In this document: positions 40,550 through 49,257 of the stretch, piece by piece
Layout: the number at the start of each line of letters is the position of its first letter
Numbering within the stretch: the stretch's first letter is position 1
Source: an uncultured Acidimicrobiales bacterium
GTDB lineage: Bacteria > Actinomycetota > Acidimicrobiia > Acidimicrobiales > Aldehydirespiratoraceae
NCBI GenBank assembly: GCA_905480195.1
Contig: CAJQPN010000028.1
Location: 1 to 50,139 of the forward strand
Length of the DNA: 50,139 bases
Direction of reading: 5' to 3'
The notes under the pieces: model-generated
What the model was told of the DNA's origin: nothing
Databases searched by the model: none
What the model saw: only the letters and a program-made list of their open reading frames with translations
Translations under genes and position numbers: made by a program

Positions 40550-41307
40550 CTGGTGGGGCGAAGCGCGCCGCCACTCCCGTCCGACGACCATTCACTGACG
40601 AAGCGGTACCGGTCACCACGGATCAAGGTGGTCCGCCATTCGACGGGCTTACCGTCGAACGTGCCGAGTCGCTCAAGACTAAAGGCGGCGACACCGGAGG
40701 GCAGACCCAACAGCTTGCGGTCGGCCGACGACGGGATGACGGGAGTCAGGCGCTCCCAACCGGCCGTGGGCGTGGGCGCGCCGATGCGACTCATCTCGGT
40801 GTAGAGCGCCGTGTGAGACCAGTCGACGTCGAGGAGCGGCGCGCCATGGTTGAGCGGCACCCACGCGCGATCGACCGCGAGCGGGTCGCCACCAGCTCGC
40901 CGGAGGCGAGCGAGCAGCACGAACTCGGTCTCCTCGTCGAGTTCGAGGTACGAAGCAGCAATCGAATCGGTGATGATCTCGAGTTGCAGGACCTCGCTCG
41001 TCTGATCCGTACCGGTTGCCTCGATCGATTGGAACAGGCTGTAGAGCGTGCCGAGCGGCTGTTCGAACTCGCTGCGGTTGATGACGGTGCCGCGGCCCCG
41101 TTCTCGCTTCAGGATTCCGGTCTTGTTGAGTTGCCGGATCGCCTCTCGGACGGTGTGGCGGCTGACCTCATAGTCGATCGTGAGGTTCAGGTCGGTCGGG
41201 AACCGGCCGTCCTCGAATTCGCCGCTGTCGATACGACGACGAAGGTCGGCTTCGAGTTGCGCCCAGAGCGGGAGCGGATGGTCTCGGTTGAGCGCAGTGG
41301 CCGACAT
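40546..41307 (-). CDS. GntR/HutC-family regulator with UTRA ligand domain
   Basis: 253 aa. The winged HTH at about 14-76 contains WAQLEADLRRRIDSGEFEDGRFPTDLNLTIDYEVSRHTVREAIRQL; the UTRA-type effector domain starts near 95. The ligand is not known. A 10-bp palindrome (AACGTACGTT) sits directly before the ATG at 41307 and could be its own operator. The genes it controls are not certain; RidA lies convergent. Confidence 0.9.
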   Translation of the reverse strand: MSATALNRDHPLPLWAQLEADLRRRIDSGEFEDGRFPTDLNLTIDYEVSRHTVREAIRQLNKTGILKRERGRGTVINRSEFEQPLGTLYSLFQSIEATGTDQTSEVLQLEIITDSIAASYLELDEETEFVLLARLRRAGGDPLAVDRAWVPLNHGAPLLDVDWSHTALYTEMSRIGAPTPTAGWERLTPVIPSSADRKLLGLPSGVAAFSLERLGTFDGKPVEWRTTLIRGDRYRFVSEWSSDGSGGALRPTS

Positions 41308-41309
41308 GG

Positions 41310-41319
41310 AACGTACGTT
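41310..41319. promoter_or_regulatory. Palindrome AACGTACGTT before the gntR start
   Basis: A perfect 10-bp palindrome lies 2 nt upstream of the ATG at 41307. It would cover any initiation site. GntR/HutC proteins bind short palindromes near their own genes. The rest of the 205-nt gap (41308-41512) shows nothing I recognise. Confidence 0.3.
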
Positions 41320-41512
41320 GGTCTAAAAGATCGGACATTGCAACATTTCAGCCGTAATGTGTGGCCCTGGAGATTCTGCTGGCGGTGCGGTCGATTCGCT
41401 TCCAGGATGAAGCACTCGTCACCCTCAAACGAGATGCCCGATCCGGGCGCAACCTTGTTCTTCCGTTGTTGGGCAACGTCTTACCTTGCTGGGCAACCAT
41501 TGGGCTGTGACC

Positions 41513-42613
41513 ATGACCACCCCTCGTTCAATCCGGATCCGATCCGTCTGGCTCGCCGTATGCCTGACGCTGTTCCTCGCCGGCTGCAGTGATGGGCAAG
41601 ACGTGGCCCTCGGAGCCGCCGACACGGAGCACACAGCCAGTAGCGACGGCTTCGTCAATCACTACGACTTCTTCAATGACTATGTCCTCATCGATGAGCG
41701 CTTCGGCACCGTGGTACGGGTGACCGTCGCTGACGGGTTTCGCACGATCGAGGCGAACGCCCTGCCGAACCACGAATCTGGCGAGTTCCCCAACGACGGC
41801 AACCCAAACGCGATCACTGAACAGTCACTGTCGTACGAGTTCACTGCGGACCCCGTCTACCTCGGGACTGTGAGCCCGGCCCGCGTACCGGGAGTGGCGC
41901 TCAACGGCGTCTCGATGGAACCCGGCACCGCCGAAACCGCGACCTGCGCCGGCGGTGAGACCTACCGCATCGAGGCGCTCCAGGATTTCCTCGACCTCGG
42001 CCTCGACATCAACAACGCCCACGTTCAGCCCGGCGGCAAGTACCACTACCACGGCCGATCCAACCTGCTGGTCGACGCCTTCGACCGAGGTGAAGAGCTC
42101 GTGCTGGTCGGTTTCGCTGCCGACGGTCACCTCATCTACGCGTCGGTTTCCGATGCCTACGCCTCGAGCTACGAACTGACAGCAGACGTCCGCGTCGGAG
42201 TCGAGTGTGTCCACACCGGCCGTGCACGCGTGTCCGTCGACCTCGAAGGCACCGTCGCGGACGGCACCTACGTGAGTGACTGGGTCTTCATCGACGGGTC
42301 CGGGGATCTCGACGAGTGCAACGGGACCTTCATCGACGGCGAATATGCGTACCTCCTCACCGCTGACTACCCGTACATTCCTCGCTGTCTCATGGGTGAC
42401 GTCAAGGCCGACGCTGGCGGGCCAGCACCGGCGGACAACCGCCCGGGGAAGCCGCCCGACCTCCGCGAAGCGGCCACTGCGCTCGGCGTGACCGAGGCGC
42501 AGCTCCTCGACATCTTGCCGAGCCCGGGCGAACCACTCGATGACGCCGCAGCTTCGCTCGGCGTGACCGTCGCCGAGTTGCGGCAGATCCTTCCACCCCC
42601 GCCCAACCCTTGA
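41513..42613 (+). CDS. YHYH-domain lipoprotein with two C-terminal repeats
   Basis: 366 aa. The signal peptide ends at the lipobox LAGC, so Cys25 would be lipidated. The central part has the YHYH signature in GGKYHYHGRSNL (about 178-189) within a metal-binding-like beta domain. The C-terminal 60 residues have two repeats of 25 aa, both in the form L-x-x-A-A-x-x-LGVT-x-x-x-L-x-x-ILP-x-P-x-x-P. It faces the outside. The function is not known. ATG 41513 was chosen as the start of the signal peptide; GTG 41507 and ATG 41486 in frame are alternatives. Confidence 0.83.
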   Translation: MTTPRSIRIRSVWLAVCLTLFLAGCSDGQDVALGAADTEHTASSDGFVNHYDFFNDYVLIDERFGTVVRVTVADGFRTIEANALPNHESGEFPNDGNPNAITEQSLSYEFTADPVYLGTVSPARVPGVALNGVSMEPGTAETATCAGGETYRIEALQDFLDLGLDINNAHVQPGGKYHYHGRSNLLVDAFDRGEELVLVGFAADGHLIYASVSDAYASSYELTADVRVGVECVHTGRARVSVDLEGTVADGTYVSDWVFIDGSGDLDECNGTFIDGEYAYLLTADYPYIPRCLMGDVKADAGGPAPADNRPGKPPDLREAATALGVTEAQLLDILPSPGEPLDDAAASLGVTVAELRQILPPPPNP

Positions 42614-42619
42614 GTTGAA

Positions 42620-42641
42620 GCCTGCCGATGCCGAGGCGGGC
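42620..42641. terminator. Possible bidirectional terminator between convergent genes
   Basis: GCCTGCC and GGCGGGC pair (one G-T) around an 8-nt loop in the 35-nt gap between the YHYH gene and the convergent DUF808 gene. No T-run is present on either side. Confidence 0.35.
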
Positions 42642-42648
42642 CCGTCAC

Positions 42649-43608
42649 CTAGTCGGTGGCGGGTTCGCGAACATCATGGTTCGTCTTCCCGAACGGCAGG
42701 AACGACCCAGCCGCCATCGCGGCACAGCCCCATGCGAGCCCGACGGCAGCAGATATGGCGGTGTTCACGAGCCACGTCAGGAAGCCACCGACACCTCCAA
42801 CCCCTTCCACCTGCGCCTCTGCGTCGTGGATGACGTCGTACGGCCAGTCCCAACCAAGTTCATGTGCTCCGGCCACGAGAATGTGGCCACCGACCCAGAG
42901 CATCGCTGCGGTACCAACAACGGTGAGAAACGTCAGGACCTTCGGCATCGCGCTCACGAGCCCACGGCCAATACGTTCCGATCGCCGGGAGCCCTGTTGG
43001 GTCATCATCAGCCCGACATCGTCCATCTTGACGATCAGCGCCACGAGACCGAAGACGACGATCGTGACGAGAATGGCGACCACGACGAGCACCGCCCCTC
43101 GCGTCACGATGGGCTCCTCGATCACCTCCTTCAGGGCAATCACCATGATCTCGCCCGACAAGATGAGGTCGGTTCGGATGGCTCCGGCGACCGTCGACTC
43201 CTCTTCGCCGGGTCCTTTGACCGCGGCCGGAACGTCGTGATCGTGGTCGTCACCTCTGATCGCATGAATGATCTTGTGCGCTCCCTCAAAGCACAGGAAC
43301 GTGCCACCAGCAATCAAAATGATCTCCACCACCGTCGGCAGGAACTCGCTGAGGATCAGTGCCGCCGGAAGGATGAACAGCAATTTGTTGCGGATCGATC
43401 CTTTGGCGATGCGCTTGATGATCGGGAGTTCTCGCTCAGCGGCGATGCCATGTACATAGGTGGGCGTCACTGCGGTGTCGTCGACCATCAGGCCCGCAGC
43501 CTTCATCGAGGCGCGGCCTGCCGCTGCTCCCACATCATCGATCGAGGCGGCTGCGAGCTTCGCCAGCGCCGCCACGTCATCCAAAAGTCCGACAAGTCCA
43601 CCAGCCAT
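42649..43608 (-). CDS. DUF808 family inner membrane protein (YedI-like)
   Basis: 319 aa. GLVGLLDDVAALAKLAAASIDDV (about 4-26), then KAAGLMVDDTAVTPTYVHG (about 36-54) and KRIAKGSIRNKLLFILPAALILSEFLP are family hallmarks. About six to seven membrane helices follow. A His/Asp-rich loop (RGDDHDHDVPA) is near 118-128. The role is not known. The ATG at 43608 has TAGTTT 7 nt upstream, so it is likely leaderless. Confidence 0.9.
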   Translation of the reverse strand: MAGGLVGLLDDVAALAKLAAASIDDVGAAAGRASMKAAGLMVDDTAVTPTYVHGIAAERELPIIKRIAKGSIRNKLLFILPAALILSEFLPTVVEIILIAGGTFLCFEGAHKIIHAIRGDDHDHDVPAAVKGPGEEESTVAGAIRTDLILSGEIMVIALKEVIEEPIVTRGAVLVVVAILVTIVVFGLVALIVKMDDVGLMMTQQGSRRSERIGRGLVSAMPKVLTFLTVVGTAAMLWVGGHILVAGAHELGWDWPYDVIHDAEAQVEGVGGVGGFLTWLVNTAISAAVGLAWGCAAMAAGSFLPFGKTNHDVREPATD

Positions 43609-43615
43609 GGGGCGG

Positions 43616-43621
43616 AAACTA
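43616..43621 (-). promoter_or_regulatory. Leaderless-type -10 box (TAGTTT) for the DUF808 gene
   Basis: TAGTTT is 7 nt before the ATG at 43608 on the minus strand. The 47-nt gap to the divergent thioesterase start also carries TACACT (43641-43646) 9 nt before that ATG. Confidence 0.45.
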
Positions 43622-43655
43622 CCGCGCTCACCCCGGGCCCTACACTCACCGAACG

Positions 43656-44069
43656 ATGGCCGTACACAAGATGAACATCCGGGTTCGCTTCGGCGAGCTC
43701 GACCCGTACAACCACGTCAACCACGCCGTGTACATCTCGTACTTCGAGGCGGCGCGGGTTGAGTTGCTGATAGCAGCCGGTCATTCGCTCGGCCAGATGC
43801 GATCCGATGGCCATTCGATCGTCGTGTCGGAGATCAACACGAAGTTCCTCGGTATGGCCGAGGAACTCGACGACCTGGTTGTCGAGACCGAGATTCTCGA
43901 GTTCCGACGTGTCACGTCGACGTGGCGGCAGCGCATCATGCGCATCGATGAAGTCATTGCGACGCAGGAGCTTCGTGCTGCCCTGATCACCAACGAAGGC
44001 AAACCGGTGCGCTTCCCGGAAGCGATGATCGAGTCCCTCCGTCCCTGGTTCGCCGACAACACCGGTTGA
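43656..44069 (+). CDS. Acyl-CoA thioesterase, 4HBT/YbgC-like hot-dog fold
   Basis: 137 aa, complete single hot-dog domain. RVRFGELDPYNHVNHAVYISYFEAARVELL (about 9-38) is the 4-hydroxybenzoyl-CoA thioesterase type I signature with the catalytic Asp in the GELDPYNHVN loop. It hydrolyses acyl-CoA thioesters in the cytoplasm. The F420-type oxidoreductase follows after 40 nt in the same direction. Confidence 0.9.
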   Translation: MAVHKMNIRVRFGELDPYNHVNHAVYISYFEAARVELLIAAGHSLGQMRSDGHSIVVSEINTKFLGMAEELDDLVVETEILEFRRVTSTWRQRIMRIDEVIATQELRAALITNEGKPVRFPEAMIESLRPWFADNTG

Positions 44070-44109
44070 CGGTTCGTTCCCGACCCGTCATCTCGGCCAA
44101 GATGGGGCC

Positions 44110-45141
44110 ATGAAGATCAGCACGACCATCGGTTTCAACGGTGACCCACAGCGACTCGCCCAGCAGGCACAGGACCTCGAATCAGCGGGTGTAGATCTGC
44201 TCTGGGGTGCGGAGATCTACGGCTACGACCTCATCTCTACCCTCGGCTACATCGCAGCGAAGACCGAGCGGGTCGAGCTGATGACTGGAATCATCCCGTT
44301 GTACTCCCGCAGCCCGGCGCTGATCGCACAGACGGCAGCAACACTCGACGCCCTGTCGGGTGGGCGGTTCATCCTCGGCCTCGGCACGTCCGGTCCGCAG
44401 GTCATCGAGGGCTGGCACGGCGTGCCGTTCGAAAAGCCGATGGCACGAACCCGAGACACCATCGAGATCTGTCGCAAGGTCTGGAGCGGCGACAAGCTCA
44501 CCCACGATGGCAAGGCCTACACGCTGCCATTCGAGGGTGGCACCGGACTCGGCAAGCCGATTCGGTTCATGGACCGTCCGCCGGCCGACGACATCCGCAT
44601 CGGTATCGCGTCGATCGGCCCGAAGAACGTCGAACTCACCGCCGAGATCGCCGACATCTGGCAGACGATCCACTTCGTTCCCGATCGCTTCCAGGACGTC
44701 TGGGGTGATGCACTGGCTGCCGGAGCCGCCAAGCGCGACCCCGAGAAAAAGCCACTCGAGATCATCGCCGGCGGCTTTGTCGCGATCGGAAAGGGCGACC
44801 ACATCCAAGAAGCGCGCGACCAGGCACGGGGCCTGATCGGTTTCTACGTGGGGGGCATGGGGGCGAAGGGAAAGAACTTCTACAACGATCTCTTCAAACG
44901 CTACGGCTGGGTACAGGAAGCCGAGGAGATCCAAGATCTCTTCCTTTCGGGCAAGCGGGCCGAGGCGATGGCGGCCGTACCCGAGGAGTACATCGACCTC
45001 TCGGCATTGATCGGCGATGAGGGCTACGTGCGCGAGCGCCTCCAGGTGTTCAAGGAGGTCGGCGTGACCCATCTCAATGTCAACGCAGTCGGCCCCGACT
45101 CGCTGGCCACCTTCGAAAAGTTGAAGGCCTGGAGCGAATAA
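44110..45141 (+). CDS. LLM-class F420-dependent-type oxidoreductase
   Basis: 343 aa, luciferase-like barrel in the MSMEG_2256/Rv-type F420 branch. The motifs are GVDLLWGAEIYGYDLISTLGYIAAKT (about 28-53), ELMTGIIPLYSRSPALIAQTAATLDALSGGRFILGLGTSGPQVIEGWHG (about 57-103). The S-G-P-Q motif is typical of F420-linked mycobacterial enzymes. A hydride transfer on an unknown substrate is expected. It is followed after 8 nt by the SCO6745 gene, suggesting one operon with the thioesterase. Confidence 0.9.
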   Translation: MKISTTIGFNGDPQRLAQQAQDLESAGVDLLWGAEIYGYDLISTLGYIAAKTERVELMTGIIPLYSRSPALIAQTAATLDALSGGRFILGLGTSGPQVIEGWHGVPFEKPMARTRDTIEICRKVWSGDKLTHDGKAYTLPFEGGTGLGKPIRFMDRPPADDIRIGIASIGPKNVELTAEIADIWQTIHFVPDRFQDVWGDALAAGAAKRDPEKKPLEIIAGGFVAIGKGDHIQEARDQARGLIGFYVGGMGAKGKNFYNDLFKRYGWVQEAEEIQDLFLSGKRAEAMAAVPEEYIDLSALIGDEGYVRERLQVFKEVGVTHLNVNAVGPDSLATFEKLKAWSE

Positions 45142-45149
45142 GCCCGCAC

Positions 45150-45995
45150 GTGACGACGACCGACCTGGCCGCCAAGCTCAACCGAATGGCAGGACCGATC
45201 CACGGCTTCATCTACTTCGCGCCCGAAGCGACCGAGGAGTATGAGGCACTCGGCCTGCCGACATCGCACCACTACTTCGCCAGCCGAGCCGCAGCACTGG
45301 GGGCCGTCCCGGCTGAGGTGGTCGTTGCGACGTTCTTCAACTTTCCTCCTTTCATGGTGGAGGTGGCGATCCCAGATGCCTGGTCGATTGCGCCACCGGC
45401 CGCGATCCAGACGGGCCGCATGCGCGCTGCTGGTCGCGCACTTCGCAGGCTCGCTGGCGATGCACTGGATGCTGACGGGATCGCTGCGGCCTGTGCCCTC
45501 ACCGGGCGAATGATCGCTGGAGTTGGCGACGCCGGACGGCCACTCGCAGCGGGCAACCGCGCCGTTCCCGAACCCGACGATCCGTGGGAGCGGCTGTGGC
45601 AACGGATCACGATCATCCGCGAGTGGCGGGGCGACACACACGTTGCAGCGTTGATCGCGGCAGCGGTCGACCCGGTGGAGGCCCTTCTTCTGCATGCAGC
45701 CACCGGTCAGGTTCCCCTTGCAGCGCTCAAAGCCACTCGACCGTGGAGTGAGCAAGCCTATGACGCAGGGGTCAAGCGTTTGCGAGCCCGCGGGTTGCTT
45801 GATGACGGCGGCACCTTCACCGCCGAGGGAAGAGCGTTTCGCGAGGCGATCGAGCGGGTCACAGACGAGGCATCAGCGCCATTGATCGAGGCGACCGGCC
45901 CCTCCGACTCGCACCAGCTACTCGAGTTGCTCCGACCGATTCGCAAGGCACTGGTCGAAGGTGGCGCGTTCGCAGCGATGCGGAGCAAGCGATGA
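45150..45995 (+). CDS. SCO6745-family (SalK-like) protein
   Basis: 281 aa. PIHGFIYFAPEATEEYEALGL (about 16-36), YFASRAAALGAVPAEVVVATFFNFPP and a C-terminal winged-helix part (WSEQAYDAGVKRLRARGLLDDGGTFTAEGRAFREAIE) are characteristic of this actinobacterial family, of unknown activity. The last part resembles a MarR-like fold but may bind a ligand rather than DNA. The GTG start at 45150 is 8 nt after the preceding stop; the end overlaps the next gene by ATGA. Confidence 0.85.
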   Translation: MTTTDLAAKLNRMAGPIHGFIYFAPEATEEYEALGLPTSHHYFASRAAALGAVPAEVVVATFFNFPPFMVEVAIPDAWSIAPPAAIQTGRMRAAGRALRRLAGDALDADGIAAACALTGRMIAGVGDAGRPLAAGNRAVPEPDDPWERLWQRITIIREWRGDTHVAALIAAAVDPVEALLLHAATGQVPLAALKATRPWSEQAYDAGVKRLRARGLLDDGGTFTAEGRAFREAIERVTDEASAPLIEATGPSDSHQLLELLRPIRKALVEGGAFAAMRSKR

Positions 45996-46615
45996 GAGTC
46001 GTGGGTGCCGGACTCGGCCGGACGGGGACGCTATCTCTCAAGTTCGCGCTCGAGAAACTGCTCGAAGGGCGCTGCTACCACATGATGGAGGTCGGCGCGG
46101 CGGGCCACGTCGATGCTTGGTATCGGGCTGCGATTGGCGAACCCGTCGATTGGCGCGCACTGTTGGACGACTTCGACGCCATCGTCGATTGGCCAGGCGC
46201 AGCGTTCTGGGAGCAACTGAGCGAAGTGTTTCCGGATGCGCTCGTGCTACTCAGCCGGCGGCCACTCGATCGATGGTACGAGAGCGCTTCGTCGACGATC
46301 CTCCCCGATGTCGACAACGACGGCAGCGAGGAAGCCCTTCATTTCGAGCGAATGTGGCATGCGATCCGTAATGACTTCACACCGAACTGGGCAGACCGCG
46401 ACGTGACGATCGAGGCAGCCCGCCGCCACAACGAACGGGTGATCGCTGCCGTGCCTCCCGACCGGCTGCTCATCTACGAGCCCGGCGACGGATGGGAGCC
46501 GATCTGTGATCGCCTCGGGCTCCCGGTGCCCGACGAGCCCTACCCCCATGTCAATACACGTGAGCAGTTCCTGCAGCGCCGGCAGGAACGCCGGGCCGAA
46601 CGCAACCCTGACTAG
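45992..46615 (+). CDS. Sulfotransferase-family protein
   Basis: 207 aa. The N-terminal P-loop GAGLGRTGTLSLKFALEKLL (about 5-24) is the PAPS 5'-phosphosulfate-binding motif of the sulfotransferase family (Pfam Sulfotransfer_4, common in actinobacteria). LVLLSRRPLDRWYESASSTIL (about 84-104) is the 3'-phosphate loop with R-x-x-x-x-W-Y-x-S. It would transfer sulfate from PAPS to an unknown acceptor, in the cytoplasm. Translation is coupled to the SCO6745 gene. It overlaps the CoA transferase gene end to end by 4 nt. Confidence 0.88.
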   Translation: MRVVGAGLGRTGTLSLKFALEKLLEGRCYHMMEVGAAGHVDAWYRAAIGEPVDWRALLDDFDAIVDWPGAAFWEQLSEVFPDALVLLSRRPLDRWYESASSTILPDVDNDGSEEALHFERMWHAIRNDFTPNWADRDVTIEAARRHNERVIAAVPPDRLLIYEPGDGWEPICDRLGLPVPDEPYPHVNTREQFLQRRQERRAERNPD

Positions 46616-47871
46616 TCGTCCAGCGACTTGATCACTCCCGCCGCCTGAAGGGCGTCGATCGTCGAGTCGTCGAGCCCGAGTTCAGCCATCACTTCGCGGG
46701 TGTGTTCACCCAATTGCGGGCTCGGCCCGCGAATCTCGGCACGCGACTTCTCCATCTGGATCGGCATCCCGCTCGTCGCATAACGGCCCACGGTGGGATG
46801 ATCGAGTTCGATCACGAAGTTGTTGGCGCGAACCTGCTCGTCGAACGCAGCCTCGTGCGGCGTGTTGTAGGGCCCGCTTGGGTAGCCGTGGGCCTCGAGG
46901 AGATCGAGTAGCTCACTGCTTGTTCGCTCTGCGAAAAATGTCTCCATTGCGTCAACGACAGCCAAGAACTCATCATCGATCCTCCGGCGCGGCGGAGCGG
47001 CAATGCCAGTCGCCTCGTGGAGTTTGGCGAAGAGGTGCGCCGACAGCCCCGCAACCGATATCAGCCCGTCGGCCGTGCGGTAATGGCGGAAGTACAGGCG
47101 AAAGACACCCCCTGCGGCCTCCACCCGACGTTCGTAATGGTCGCGCTGCTCAGCAAAGCTGAGGCCGCCGAGTCGGAGCGCATCAATCTCTTCCTGGAGC
47201 CGCTCGTAGCCCTCGGCGTCTTGCTCGAACCATGCAACCGTCGGGGTGCACAGACTCATGGCAGTTCCGAGCAGTGAGGTGTCGATGCGTTGACCTTCGC
47301 CGGTCTGGTCGCGGTGCCGAAGTCCGGCCATGACGGCGAACGCCGACACCATGCCCGTGCCGTAGTCGTTGACCGCAGGACGAGTCGACTGCGGCGTGCC
47401 GTCCCGGGTTCGATTCATCGTCCAACCGATGCCGCTTCGGCCCTGCACCAAAACGTCGTAGCCACCATGATGGGAAGCAGGTCCCTCCGGCCCGAGTGCC
47501 GTGTGCGTGAGGTGAACGAGCTGTGGATTGACGGTTCGGGCGTGATCCCAGTCGAGACCGTAGCGCTCGAGATCAGCCGGTTTCATCGCCACCAGGGCGA
47601 TATCGGCCCACCCAAACAGTCGATCGACGACTGCGGGCGCCTTCTGTGAGGTCAGATCGAGCACGATCGCCCGCTTGCCGGGGTTGGTGGTGAGATAGGC
47701 ACGGCCGTCATCACCGATCGGGGCAAGGTATCGCATGGCGTCGCCGGTGGGCGGTTCGACCTTGACGACGTCGGCGCCAAGTCCGGCGAGGAGTCGACCG
47801 CAATGCGGAATCGCTGCGTTCTGGCTGAACTCGACGATCTTGATGCCGTCGAGTACTCCCGGCAGTGTCAT
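46612..47871 (-). CDS. Family III CoA transferase (CaiB/BaiF type)
   Basis: 419 aa. GIKIVEFSQNAAIPHCGRLLAGLGADVVKVEPPTGDAMR (about 9-47), LDLTSQKAPAVVDRLFGWADI and the AVNDYGTGMVSAFAVMAGL region (about 164-182) with the catalytic Asp are typical. These enzymes pass CoA between carboxylic acids through an enzyme-Asp anhydride. ATG 47871 has AAGGAGGG 5 nt upstream; the open frame to 48345 is not part of it. It is divergent from the acyl-CoA dehydrogenase-like gene, with a 156-nt gap without clear motifs. Confidence 0.93.
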   Translation of the reverse strand: MTLPGVLDGIKIVEFSQNAAIPHCGRLLAGLGADVVKVEPPTGDAMRYLAPIGDDGRAYLTTNPGKRAIVLDLTSQKAPAVVDRLFGWADIALVAMKPADLERYGLDWDHARTVNPQLVHLTHTALGPEGPASHHGGYDVLVQGRSGIGWTMNRTRDGTPQSTRPAVNDYGTGMVSAFAVMAGLRHRDQTGEGQRIDTSLLGTAMSLCTPTVAWFEQDAEGYERLQEEIDALRLGGLSFAEQRDHYERRVEAAGGVFRLYFRHYRTADGLISVAGLSAHLFAKLHEATGIAAPPRRRIDDEFLAVVDAMETFFAERTSSELLDLLEAHGYPSGPYNTPHEAAFDEQVRANNFVIELDHPTVGRYATSGMPIQMEKSRAEIRGPSPQLGEHTREVMAELGLDDSTIDALQAAGVIKSLDD

Positions 47872-48027
47872 GACTGCCCTCCTTTTCTGAAGACGTGCCG
47901 AAGGTACCGGATCTGGGCCGATCGTCTGCCCTCTCGAACTCGGCACAGCGCTTTCGGCCTGACCATAAGCGCAGCCGATGCGCGAGACTAAGAAGATGAC
48001 CGGTACCGACCCGAGGGTGAACGACGC

Positions 48028-49236
48028 GTGAGTTCCCCGGTCGACGAGTTCCTGCCTGCGCCGACAGCTGATCTCGTCGTCGCGCCATTGCTCGACCTGA
48101 TCGACAAGCAGGCCGAGGAGGCTGATCGAACCCGCCACATCGACCCGACGGTCATCGAGGCACTGAAGAACAGCGACGTCATGCGCCTCCCCGCAAGCCG
48201 AGAGATCGGAGGGCTCGAAGCCCCGATGCTTTCGATCGGTCGCGAACTCGAAGCGATCGCAGCTCGCTGCCCCAGCACTGCGTGGACCCAATGGAACCAC
48301 CAATGCGTATTCCACCTCTTCGCCGGAACCCTTGGCCCGAACCACGCAGATCTCTTGACCGAGCTCATCGCCGCAGGAGAGTGGGTGTCGTTCCCGGCCG
48401 GAGCGGGATCAGGGGTGTACGGCCGGATCGACGGCGACGAGGTCTCGCTCACCGGCCGGGGCTCATTCGCCACCGGGGCCGCCTACGGCGATTGGTGCGG
48501 GGTCGTGTTCGCGGTCGCCGACGAGAGTGGCAAACGAGCCGAGCCGCTCGATCTGCGTTTTTCGATGGTGCGCAACGACTCGAACGGTGTTCGTATCGAC
48601 CCGACATGGGACGGCTCGGGGCTCCGGGCCTCTGCCACCGACGACATCCATTACGACGACGTTCGTGTTCCGCTCGACCGTTGCGTGCCATGGTTCGGGG
48701 CGAACCGGGCCGAGAGCCTGCGAGTCGTTCCGGTGATCAATCATCGGTACCGCGAAGACTGGGTCGGGATCTCCGATCTCATGCTCGGTTGGATGGCCGT
48801 CGGTGTCACTCGGCGCGCCCTGGCGGAGATCGCAGACGAAAGCCGAACCCGCAAGGCGATCATGGGGACGAAAATGGTCGAGCGACCCACTGTCCAGGTC
48901 AATCTCGGTGAGGCGATGTCGCTCATCGCGTCGGCGCGGGCTGCGGTCACCGAGGCGTGCCAAGAGGTCGACCGACGAATCGAGCAGCGAACGGTCCCGG
49001 ACACTGCCGACTATTTCCGCCAGCAGGCGGTCGTCTCGATGGCGGTCGATCAGTTGTCGCGCGCGATGGACCTGCTCGCCCGCGTGGAAGGCGGCAACGG
49101 GCTGCGAGAGAGCGGAACGTTTGCTCGACGCCAGCGCGATTTCCGGGCGATGCCGTTGCACATCAACGTCCACCGTGACCGCGTCACCCACCAGGTCGGC
49201 CGGCTTGCGCTCGGCATCGATCTGGATGCCTTCTGA
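48028..49236 (+). CDS. Acyl-CoA dehydrogenase-like flavoprotein (HsaA/group D monooxygenase type)
   Basis: 402 aa. The N-terminal helical part, a middle beta domain (EVSLTGRGSFATGAAYGDWCGVVF, about 137-160) and a C-terminal helical part (TVQVNLGEAMSLIASARAAV) have the acyl-CoA dehydrogenase fold. The end (FRAMPLHINVHRDRVTHQVGRLALG) lacks the typical catalytic Glu region and matches HsaA/DszC-like two-component monooxygenases. The GTG start at 48028 has GAGGG upstream. Together with the enoyl-CoA hydratase it is likely part of an aromatic or steroid-like breakdown path. Confidence 0.85.
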   Translation: MSSPVDEFLPAPTADLVVAPLLDLIDKQAEEADRTRHIDPTVIEALKNSDVMRLPASREIGGLEAPMLSIGRELEAIAARCPSTAWTQWNHQCVFHLFAGTLGPNHADLLTELIAAGEWVSFPAGAGSGVYGRIDGDEVSLTGRGSFATGAAYGDWCGVVFAVADESGKRAEPLDLRFSMVRNDSNGVRIDPTWDGSGLRASATDDIHYDDVRVPLDRCVPWFGANRAESLRVVPVINHRYREDWVGISDLMLGWMAVGVTRRALAEIADESRTRKAIMGTKMVERPTVQVNLGEAMSLIASARAAVTEACQEVDRRIEQRTVPDTADYFRQQAVVSMAVDQLSRAMDLLARVEGGNGLRESGTFARRQRDFRAMPLHINVHRDRVTHQVGRLALGIDLDAF

Positions 49237-49257
49237 CCGACGTGTGAAGATCTCACC

